A stretch of 19,002 bases of DNA from NCBI GenBank assembly GCA_009668925.1, contig SBEK01000063.1, positions 1 through 19,002 on the forward strand. Direction: 5' to 3'. Made by a program: the position numbers and the translations under genes. Below the pieces are notes generated by a model. It searched no databases. It saw only the letters and a program-made list of their open reading frames with translations, and was not told the origin of the DNA. Shown in pieces: positions 6,725 through 13,148 of this stretch. This stretch comes from Deltaproteobacteria bacterium. GTDB taxonomy: Bacteria; Desulfobacterota; Syntrophia; Syntrophales; Smithellaceae. The first letter of the stretch is position 1. Each line of letters starts with the position of its first letter.

Positions 6725-7501
6725 TCAAATTCCGGCGTACCACTCGTATCCCCTGTCCTCCCAGAAGCCGCCTTTCCCGCCCGCGATTCCGGACAGGTCG
6801 TCGATGGCGTGAAGACCGAGGACATACTTGGCCATTTTATAGCCGAGCTGCCGCTCCACGCGCAGCCGAATCGGCGCGCCGTTTTTAATCGGCAACGGGC
6901 TGTCGTTCAAATCATAGGCCAGGATGGTCTGCGGATGAAAGGCGTCTTCCAGATCGATGCTTTCGTAATAGGGGGAGGTGCCGTCGTCTTCCATGGGATC
7001 GGCGCAGTAGAAAATAATGAAGCGGGCGCCGGGTTTCAGGCGCACCGTTTCGAGGAGTGCACTGAGGCGCGCTCCTTTCCATTTGCCGATGACACTCCAG
7101 CCTTCGACGCAATCATGGCGCGTGATCTGTGTGCGGCTCGGCAGCGCCCGCAGGTCGGCGAGGGAAAACGACAGAGGCCGCTCCACCAGCCCCCCGACCT
7201 GCAGGCGATAGTTCCTGAATTCGTCGGCCGCCAGCGCCGCATAAGCGGGATTGTTCGGCATCGCCGTCCCGTTGCTGCGGAATTGCGGCGAAAGGTCGGC
7301 CTCGGAAAACTCCTGGGCCATTGCTTTTCGGGGCACAACAAGGCGCTGAGCTTTGTATGTCGCCTCTTCGCCCAGGCCCAGCACCTTGGGAAACCAGGTT
7401 GTTTCCGAGAGTTTTTCGCAGCCGCCCAAAAGCGCGACGCCGGTGCAGGCCAGGAGGCGCGCCACGAGGCTGCGCCGGTTGATTTTGCCGTCATCCCTCA
7501 T
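6725..7501 (-). CDS. Molybdopterin-dependent oxidoreductase (sulfite-oxidase/YedY fold), Tat lipoprotein
   Basis: The 258-residue protein has a twin-arginine start (NRRSLVA, R9-R10), a short hydrophobic stretch and a lipobox LLGGC ending at C28. It is thus probably exported folded by Tat and lipid-anchored in the envelope. The core is the oxidoreductase molybdopterin-binding domain: VGGLVERPLSFSLADLRALP, then TRHDCVEGWSVIGKWKG, where C131 is the expected molybdenum ligand. Then come YYESIDLEDAF and the substrate-pocket region NGAPIRLRVERQLGYKMAKYV. Substrate is unknown: YedY/MsrP members reduce methionine sulfoxide, others oxidise sulfite. The start overlaps the last 11 bases of the cytochrome gene, and GGAGGTGAG inside that gene serves as its ribosome binding site. 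This indicates translational coupling and a joint electron-transfer unit. Confidence 0.92.
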   Translation of the reverse strand: MRDDGKINRRSLVARLLACTGVALLGGCEKLSETTWFPKVLGLGEEATYKAQRLVVPRKAMAQEFSEADLSPQFRSNGTAMPNNPAYAALAADEFRNYRLQVGGLVERPLSFSLADLRALPSRTQITRHDCVEGWSVIGKWKGARLSALLETVRLKPGARFIIFYCADPMEDDGTSPYYESIDLEDAFHPQTILAYDLNDSPLPIKNGAPIRLRVERQLGYKMAKYVLGLHAIDDLSGIAGGKGGFWEDRGYEWYAGI

Positions 7502-8390
7502 GACTCACCTCCGCTTTCACCTTGTAATAACCGGTAATCATCGACCGCAGGTTGTTCCAGAAGCCTGTCGATATGACCATAAAGACATGAACGATCACAA
7601 ACAAAACCAGCAACCAGGCGATCGCAAAGTGAAGCGTCCTCATGGATTGCCGGCCGGCGAATAAGTCCACCCACCCCGTGAAAAGGGCATTGAGCGCCGG
7701 TGACATGCCGAGCCCCATCAGAATCATCAGGGGGAGCAGAAGAAAAATCACCGCCAGATAAGCGCATTTCTGCAAAACGTTGTAATGCAGGGACGCCTCG
7801 CCCGCCGGATGCCGGAACCGCAGATGATCGATGATCGTTTTGCCGATCGCGCGCCAGTCGTTCTTCGTCGGGACCAGGTCCCGGAACAAGTGCCTGCTGC
7901 CTGCGGCATAAAGCACAAACCCCAGACCATTCGCGACGAACAGCCAGGCGGCAAAGAAATGCCAGCGGCGCGCCAGGGCCAGCCATTGACTGCCCGGCAG
8001 GGTCATCCAGGAGGGAAAGCCCCGGTCGACCCATTCGCCGGACGCGTTTCGGGAGGCGCCGAGGACGCCCGTTGTGTCCAGGTCTCGGCCGAAGATGCGC
8101 GTGTAACCCGAAAGATCGCCTTCATCATTTTCCCGGCTCCCGATTTCCAGGACAGGCGGCCGGCCCGCATAAGAAGATTTGCCCCAGTAAAGCGCCTGGT
8201 GAGCGTTGAAAATATTGAGGCCGCTCATCAGAAGCACCGTCACGAAGACGACATTGAGCCAGTGCATGATGCGGACGGGACGGGGATGTCGGTAATACGA
8301 GTAGGCAAGATGACCGGCGCAGTTCCGGTTCAGTCTGATTTCTTCCAGCCGGCGGCAGGCTGCCTCGATGACGCGTCTCAGAATATTCAA
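7491..8390 (-). CDS. Membrane cytochrome b (cytochrome b561/b6-type domain), partner of the molybdoenzyme
   Basis: The 299-residue protein has four membrane segments, about 42-62, 140-163, 209-231 and 252-274. His residues in or near them suit b-haem ligation: H43 in RIMHWLN, H144 in RRWHFF, H254 in RTLHFAIAW and H268 in IVHVF. A periplasmic-type loop between helices 1 and 2 carries FNAHQALYWGKSSY, common in this cytochrome family. It probably passes electrons between the quinone pool and the lipoprotein molybdoenzyme encoded directly after it. The only start in the first 40 residues is TTG at 8390, without a clear ribosome binding site; it is 19 bases from the SYLF stop, so it may rely on coupling. 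It ends with TGA overlapping the molybdoenzyme start. Confidence 0.88.
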   Translation of the reverse strand: MNILRRVIEAACRRLEEIRLNRNCAGHLAYSYYRHPRPVRIMHWLNVVFVTVLLMSGLNIFNAHQALYWGKSSYAGRPPVLEIGSRENDEGDLSGYTRIFGRDLDTTGVLGASRNASGEWVDRGFPSWMTLPGSQWLALARRWHFFAAWLFVANGLGFVLYAAGSRHLFRDLVPTKNDWRAIGKTIIDHLRFRHPAGEASLHYNVLQKCAYLAVIFLLLPLMILMGLGMSPALNALFTGWVDLFAGRQSMRTLHFAIAWLLVLFVIVHVFMVISTGFWNNLRSMITGYYKVKAEVSHEG

Positions 8391-8409
8391 TGTCTTGCGG
8401 GCCCCCGTT

Positions 8410-9126
8410 TTATTTCCTGGCGGATTTGGCGACTTCTTCCAGAAGTCCTGCCGCCTGCGGATTGGAGACGTTGGAGTTGATCAGGATGTCCGCGGGGCTT
8501 TCAATTTTTTCTTTGTAATAAGCCCTGTTCAATCCGTCGCGGGTGGCTACCACGGCGCCCTGCAAAGACACGCCGCCGTAAAGACCTTTCGATCGTGAGA
8601 AACTCAGAATATCCCCGCTCAAATTGGCACTCTGGGCGGAAATGCCCATCCCGACCGGTCCGACGGCTACGTTGGCATCCGCGCCGAACTTGAGGGTGTT
8701 GGCCAGAAAAGCATTGACTCCCCGCTCAGTCATGATGACCAAAACGACTTCCGAGGCTTCGCCGCCGATCTGCAGCCCGATGCTGGCGCCGCCAATCGAA
8801 TAAAAGGCGGGTCCGTTCCATTTGTTGCCCCTGTCTTTTGTCAGCAGTACGCCATTACCGCCCGACAGGCCGATCACATAGGCCCCTCTCAGCAGTTGAG
8901 GAATGATGAAAACGCCTTTGGCCTCTTTCATTAAATCGCGCAAAACCCCCATGTTGGAATCCGCCAGCAGATTCTGTAAGGTGAATTTCGCATTTTCCAC
9001 CAGCTGCTGGGCATCGGCTCTCTCATCGGCCAAGGCCGGCGTCACCTGCGCAAAAATGATTCCGCAAAGCGTGAGCACCGTAAAAACCGTCATCGACAGA
9101 AAGACACCCTGTAATTTTTTCTTCAT
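8410..9126 (-). CDS. Exported SYLF-domain (Ysc84-like) lipid-binding protein
   Basis: The 238-residue protein starts with a Sec signal peptide (MKKK, hydrophobic core to about 29, ALADERAD cleavage region). The body is the SYLF/Ysc84 fold: LLADSNMGVLRDLMKEAKGVFIIP, RGAYVIGLSGGNGVLL, NGPAFYSIGGASIGLQIGGE, VLVIMTERGVNAFL, VAVGPVGMG and SKGLYGGVSLQGAVVATR, in the order seen in the family. Eukaryotic members bind phosphoinositides; bacterial exported members have no settled role, and association with envelope lipid is only inference. AAAGGGG lies seven to thirteen bases before the ATG. It is the first gene of a probable minus-strand operon with the cytochrome b and molybdoenzyme genes. Confidence 0.92.
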   Translation of the reverse strand: MKKKLQGVFLSMTVFTVLTLCGIIFAQVTPALADERADAQQLVENAKFTLQNLLADSNMGVLRDLMKEAKGVFIIPQLLRGAYVIGLSGGNGVLLTKDRGNKWNGPAFYSIGGASIGLQIGGEASEVVLVIMTERGVNAFLANTLKFGADANVAVGPVGMGISAQSANLSGDILSFSRSKGLYGGVSLQGAVVATRDGLNRAYYKEKIESPADILINSNVSNPQAAGLLEEVAKSARK

Positions 9127-9262
9127 TTTTCATGTCCCCTTTCTTTCTCAAAAGAGATAACTGATCCGCCTGCGAGCGTGAAACAGTCTGCGCATAATAT
9201 TGAGTTCATTGTGAAGATTCGGCAATCCTAATTAAATGATAGAACATTAGGAGGAGAAAGCT

Positions 9263-9274
9263 ATGGCCGATTGA
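9263..9274 (+). other. Strong Shine-Dalgarno followed by a three-codon ORF
   Basis: AGGAGGAG ends a few bases before ATG GCC GAT TGA. The site looks like a real translation start that stops at once. It is about 190 bases upstream of the conserved part of the histidine kinase. It may be a leader mini-ORF, the start of a decayed gene, or chance. No other gene can be read in 9127-9400. Confidence 0.25.
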
Positions 9275-9402
9275 ACCCGCGCTCGTGAAACGGCGGCGGC
9301 AGCGAAAAGCGTTGACCGGCTTTGAGCCGAAAGCGATACCGCTTAAAGAGCGCACGTGTGGTTCGGTATGATGATTGCAAAATGACAGGGGTTTTGGTAA
9401 GT

Positions 9403-11472
9403 ATGGTTTCGCTGGCAGCAGAGGCAGGAGTCACTTTATCACGGCACTTAAGGAGAAACGAAATCATTAAATATCGCGCGATTCCGTCCAAATACGGCAT
9501 TGCCGTACTCTTCATATCGATGCTTCCCGTGATTTACTTCATCAGCAGGCAGAATTACAACCTGTTTCACGGCCTGGTGGATGGAGTAACCATTGTCATC
9601 GCGGCCAGCGCCTTTACAATCATCTGGACGTCACGGCGTCTGGTGGACAACTGTTATTTCCTCTATGTCGGCATCGCTTTTCTCTTTTTCGCCATCCTGG
9701 ACTTAATGCACCTGCTGGGCAACAAGGGCATGGGCATGCTTCCCGAATACGGCAATCTCGGCCCCGCCTTCTATATCGCCAGCCGGTATGTCCTCAGCCT
9801 TTCCCTGCTCATTGCTCCGCTCTTTGCAACCCGCAGGCTCAACACGTCCGTGATGTACGCCGTTTATTCCGGCATGACGTTGCTTATTTTTCTTTCGATA
9901 TTCTACTGGAAGATCTTTCCGGTTTGCATCATTGAAGGCGTCGGCCTGACGCCTTTCAAGGTGGTGAGCGACTATGTTATTTGTCTGATTTTGCTGGGAT
10001 CGATCGGTACGCTGCTTGCCCACCGTGAAGCGTTTGATTCCCGTGTGCTGTGGCTCATTGTGTTTTCTCTTATCCTGTCCGTCGCCACCGGTCTGGCTTT
10101 CAGTCTGTATACGGATCCTTTCGGTATATCCAACATGATCGGTCATGTGTTTCAGATCGGTTCCTTTTATCTGATTTATCTGGCTTTTATTGAAACGAGT
10201 CTGACCAAACCGCAAAAAATATTATACCGGAAGTTGAAGCAAAACGAGGAAAAATTGACGGAAAACGTCAGGCAACTGGATGATGTCAATGCCGAACTGA
10301 ATAAAGAAGTGGCCGAACGCAGGCGGGCGGAAGAGGCCATCCGCGAGAGCCGGGCCAAATTGCAGGCCGCATTGGCCAGCATGACCGACGCCGTCTTCAT
10401 TTCCGACGCTCTGGGGCAGTTTGTCGAGTTTAACGATGCCTTTGCCTCCTTCTACAGATTCCGGAGCAAAGACGAATGCGCCCGGACGTTTGCCGAATTT
10501 CCCGATATTCTCGACGTGTTCATGGCCGATGGGTCCCCGGCGCCGGTGGACATGTGGGCTCTGCCCCGGGCCCTGCGCGGGGAAACGGTTGCGAACGCCG
10601 AATATGCCCTGCGGCGTAAGGATACGGGCGAAATCTGGGTGGGAAGCTACAGTTTCAGTCCGATTCGCGACAAGGGCGGTATCATTGCCGGCGCCGTGGT
10701 TGTGGTTCGCGACATCACGGACATCAAAAAAGCGGCGGAAGCGCTGAACCGGCAAGCGGCCAAACTGGAGGCCGCCAATCAGGAGCTCGAGTCGTTTGCC
10801 TACTCCGTTTCCCATGACTTGCGGGCCCCGCTGCGCGCTATTGACGGATATTCCCGGATGATTTTGAAAAGACAGGCGGACAAATTTGACCCGGAGACCG
10901 AGCGCCAATTCAACGTGATCCGGGAAAATGTCGGCAATATGAACAAACTCATTGAAGATCTGCTTGCTTTCTCGCGGTTGGGCCGGCAGGCCATGAGTCA
11001 ATCGAACGTCAAAATGGAAGAGGTGTGCCGGGAGGTGTGGGAGGAATTGAAGGAAGCGAATCAGGGCCGGTCTTTGGATTTCAAGATGAATCCGCTGCCC
11101 CCGATCGTGGGCGATCCGGCGCTGATCAAACAGGTATTCAAGAACCTTCTCGAAAACGCGGTCAAGTTTACCCGGATGCGGGATACGGCCCGGATCGAGG
11201 CCGGCAGCTACGCCGGGGAAAATGAGATGATCTATTGGGTGCGCGACAACGGAATCGGTTTTGATATGCGTTACTATAATAAATTGTTCAGCGTTTTTCA
11301 GCGCCTTCACGGTCCGGACGATTATGAGGGCACGGGGATCGGTCTGTCCATCGTCTCGCGGATCATCGTGCGACATGGAGGCCGGGTCTGGGCCCAAGCA
11401 AAAGAAAACGAGGGGGCCACTTTTTATTTTTCATTTCCTTTGGACCTCCGGAAGGATACCGCCGTATCTTGA
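9403..11472 (+). CDS. MASE3-PAS sensor histidine kinase
   Basis: From the ATG at 9403 the protein has 689 residues. Residues about 30-270 form a multi-helix MASE3 membrane sensor, with FLYVGIAFLFFAILDLMHLLGNKGMGM as its signature region. A coiled-coil linker (about 275-325) leads to a PAS domain (about 325-440). Next comes a dimerisation/phosphoacceptor domain with SVSHDLRAPLRAIDG (H471), then an ATPase domain with N box LLENAVKFT (N585), G1 DNGIGFD and G2 GTGIGLSIV. These signatures indicate an active ATP-dependent autokinase. The phosphoacceptor motif is of the bacteriophytochrome-type HisKA group. No response regulator is in the window, so it is an orphan kinase. The start is unresolved: TTG 9322, ATG 9382 and ATG 9403 all have poor ribosome binding sites, while a strong one precedes ATC/ATT codons at 9463/9466. 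Confidence 0.92.
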   Translation: MVSLAAEAGVTLSRHLRRNEIIKYRAIPSKYGIAVLFISMLPVIYFISRQNYNLFHGLVDGVTIVIAASAFTIIWTSRRLVDNCYFLYVGIAFLFFAILDLMHLLGNKGMGMLPEYGNLGPAFYIASRYVLSLSLLIAPLFATRRLNTSVMYAVYSGMTLLIFLSIFYWKIFPVCIIEGVGLTPFKVVSDYVICLILLGSIGTLLAHREAFDSRVLWLIVFSLILSVATGLAFSLYTDPFGISNMIGHVFQIGSFYLIYLAFIETSLTKPQKILYRKLKQNEEKLTENVRQLDDVNAELNKEVAERRRAEEAIRESRAKLQAALASMTDAVFISDALGQFVEFNDAFASFYRFRSKDECARTFAEFPDILDVFMADGSPAPVDMWALPRALRGETVANAEYALRRKDTGEIWVGSYSFSPIRDKGGIIAGAVVVVRDITDIKKAAEALNRQAAKLEAANQELESFAYSVSHDLRAPLRAIDGYSRMILKRQADKFDPETERQFNVIRENVGNMNKLIEDLLAFSRLGRQAMSQSNVKMEEVCREVWEELKEANQGRSLDFKMNPLPPIVGDPALIKQVFKNLLENAVKFTRMRDTARIEAGSYAGENEMIYWVRDNGIGFDMRYYNKLFSVFQRLHGPDDYEGTGIGLSIVSRIIVRHGGRVWAQAKENEGATFYFSFPLDLRKDTAVS
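9449..9468 (+). promoter_or_regulatory. Shine-Dalgarno pointing to an ATC/ATT start in the kinase frame
   Basis: TTAAGGAG (AGGAG at 9451-9455) is followed at 7 and 10 bases by in-frame ATC (9463) and ATT (9466), with no ATG or GTG near. Starting there would give about ten residues before the first MASE3 helix, a normal length for the family. Confidence 0.4.
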
Positions 11473-11570
11473 AAAGACGGCGGCGGCGGGTTCGATCCGG
11501 TCAGTCATCTCTGCGGTTCCGGCGGTTGCTAAGCGGGTTCAACATAGAAAAATGTCTGGAATGACAAGGG

Positions 11571-11605
11571 AAAACAGTCATCTTAAGCGGCAGCGGCTGT
11601 TTTTT
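11571..11605 (+). terminator. Weak terminator-like hairpin after the kinase gene
   Basis: AAAACAG (11571-11577) can pair with CTGTTTT (11597-11603), leaving a large GC-rich loop and ending in six T residues. The stem is short and AT-rich, so this is only a candidate end for the kinase transcript. Confidence 0.3.
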
Positions 11606-11626
11606 ACAACGTGCGTTATAAGGTCC

Positions 11627-11655
11627 TTGACGTGACCCTGTAGGTGTGATAACGC
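11627..11655 (+). promoter_or_regulatory. Candidate promoter of the thiolase gene
   Basis: TTGACG (11627-11632) is followed after 17 bases by TAACGC (11650-11655). The -35 box is good and the -10 poor. The site lies inside an inverted repeat (GCGTTAT at 11613-11619 with ATAACGC at 11649-11655), which could be regulatory. Confidence 0.3.
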
Positions 11656-11713
11656 CTCAGAATAACTTTGAGCTGTGTCGTTGAATGGTGTTAATCTCTT
11701 TCAATATCAAGAA

Positions 11714-11728
11714 AACGATTTCATCGTT
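11714..11728. promoter_or_regulatory. Candidate operator palindrome upstream of the thiolase gene
   Basis: AACGAT, a TTC centre and ATCGTT form a 6+6 palindrome 30 bases before the thiolase start codon. Its size and place fit a repressor site in the leader, but no cognate regulator is in the window. Confidence 0.3.
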
Positions 11729-11758
11729 AAAATACAAAAAACATATAGGAGGAGTTTT

Positions 11759-12970
11759 ATGAGCAGAGAAGTTGTATTCGTAGATGGTGTTAGGACTGCC
11801 TTTGGAACATTCGGCAAAACCCTGCGCAACATTCTGGGCGAAGAGCTGGCCGGCATGGCCATCAAGGGCCTTGTTCAGAGATCAAAAATTATTGAAAAGG
11901 GCGGGGTGGTTGAAGGTGTTTTCATGGGTTCGGCCATCGGACCCAGCACGGCCATCAACGGCGCTCGCTGGCCGGTCCTGGCTTCCGGTCTGCCGGAGAG
12001 CACGGTGGCTTCTTATGTTGAAATGCAGTGCGGTTCCGCGATTGATTCCATCAATCACGCCGCCTGGAAGATTCTGGCCGGTCAGGCGGACATCATGATC
12101 GCCGGCGGTTATGAATCCTACAGCCAGGCCCCCTGCCGTTTCCCGATGAACACCGAACCTTTCAAAATGATTCCTCCGCTGCCGATCGCTTATTCTTTGT
12201 CGCCGACCAGAGATCCGGCCACCATGAACATGGGACTGACGGCGGAAGCCCTGCAGAAGATGTATAATATTTCGCGTCAGGCTCAGGATGAATTTTCTTA
12301 CCGCAGCCAGCAGCGCACCAAGAAAGCCATCGATTCCGGCTTCTGCGCCCAGGATATCGTTCCGGTGACGGTTCCCCAGGGAAAGAAGAATCCTCCGCTG
12401 GAGTTCATCCTCGATGAATTCCCCCGCGCGGAAACCACGATGGAAGGCCTGGCCAAGCTGCCCCCCGCGTTCATCAAAGAAGGAACGGTAACAGCGGGCA
12501 ACGCCTCCGGCCGGAATGACGGCGCGGCATTCGTTTTGATGATGACCAAAGAAAAGGCCGAACAGCTGGGCTTCAAGCCCTGGGCCAAGTGGCTCTCCGG
12601 CGGCGACTACGGCGTCGATCCCAAGATCATGGGTATCGCTCCCGCTTACGCGGTTCCGATGGCGCTCAAGCGCGCAGGCATCAAGATGAGCCAGCTGGAC
12701 GTGATCGAATGCAATGAGGCCTTTGCCGTGCAGAATCTGGCAGTGGCCGCGGAACTGGAAAAACAGACCGGCGAAAAAGTTGACTGGGAAAAATGGAACC
12801 CCAACGGCGGCGCGATCTCCTACGGTCATCCCAACGGCGCATCCGGCGCGCGCATCTGCATCTTCACCATGCGCGAACTGCAGAAAAAAGGCGGCAAGTA
12901 CGGCTGCTACAGCTCCTGCTGCGGCGGCGGTTTGGGTGTGGCAACAGTCGTCGAGAACCTGATGGTCTAG
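11759..12970 (+). CDS. Thiolase-family acetyl-CoA C-acyltransferase
   Basis: The 403-residue protein is of normal thiolase length. The N-terminal signature REVVFVDGVRTAFGTFGK is followed by the acyl-accepting Cys in EMQCGSAIDS (C91). Near the C-terminus NEAFAVQ (319-325), GHPNGASGAR (H357) and SSCCGGGLG (C387 aligned to the general-base Cys) complete the active site. It either cleaves 3-ketoacyl-CoA with CoA in beta-oxidation or condenses acetyl-CoA; the neighbouring acyl-CoA dehydrogenase favours degradation. AGGAGGAG six bases upstream fixes the ATG at 11759, although the frame is open to 11675. Cys-Cys next to the active site (C387-C388) is a less usual version of the C-x-G-G-G motif. No signal peptide is present, so it is cytoplasmic. 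Confidence 0.95.
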   Translation: MSREVVFVDGVRTAFGTFGKTLRNILGEELAGMAIKGLVQRSKIIEKGGVVEGVFMGSAIGPSTAINGARWPVLASGLPESTVASYVEMQCGSAIDSINHAAWKILAGQADIMIAGGYESYSQAPCRFPMNTEPFKMIPPLPIAYSLSPTRDPATMNMGLTAEALQKMYNISRQAQDEFSYRSQQRTKKAIDSGFCAQDIVPVTVPQGKKNPPLEFILDEFPRAETTMEGLAKLPPAFIKEGTVTAGNASGRNDGAAFVLMMTKEKAEQLGFKPWAKWLSGGDYGVDPKIMGIAPAYAVPMALKRAGIKMSQLDVIECNEAFAVQNLAVAAELEKQTGEKVDWEKWNPNGGAISYGHPNGASGARICIFTMRELQKKGGKYGCYSSCCGGGLGVATVVENLMV

Positions 12971-13024
12971 TTTGTAAACCGGTTCTTAAACAGTTACGTG
13001 TTGAAGAGTAAATCCTGATTTTCG

Positions 13025-13058
13025 AATGCCGCCAGGTTCAAATCGCCTGGCGGCATTT
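13025..13058. terminator. Perfect hairpin between thiolase and acyl-CoA dehydrogenase genes
   Basis: AATGCCGCCAGG (13025-13036) pairs perfectly with 13046-13057 across a 9-base loop. Only TTTA follows, so it may be a weak terminator or a processing/attenuation site rather than a full stop. It lies 55 bases after the thiolase stop and 91 bases before the dehydrogenase start. Confidence 0.55.
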
Positions 13059-13148
13059 ACTTGTAAACTGAAGGTTTCGCGGGTCGGTCGGGAGACGGCA
13101 GATGAAAACCGGACTGCGGTATGCCGCATAGAGAAAGAGGAAAAAAAC

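Noticed and set aside
9285..9362. Resemblance of GAGCCG...GCACGTGTGGTTC to group II intron domain V, suggesting an intron remnant
   Set aside because: Only the outer GAGCC/GGTTC pairing and a GCACGT piece match; the element is too long by about seven bases and does not fold as the standard 34-base hairpin. No maturase or other intron domain is nearby.
10222..11397. 391-codon minus-strand open frame inside the histidine kinase
   Set aside because: Antisense to conserved PAS, HisKA and ATPase motifs; no recognisable protein features of its own.
11882..12829. 315-codon minus-strand open frame inside the thiolase
   Set aside because: Antisense shadow of a gene with complete active-site motifs; composition is not protein-like.
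13026..13148. N-terminal extension of the acyl-CoA dehydrogenase from an ATG at 13026
   Set aside because: The segment is encoded across the perfect hairpin and lacks a ribosome binding site; the ATG at 13149 has one at correct spacing and gives a normal N-terminus.
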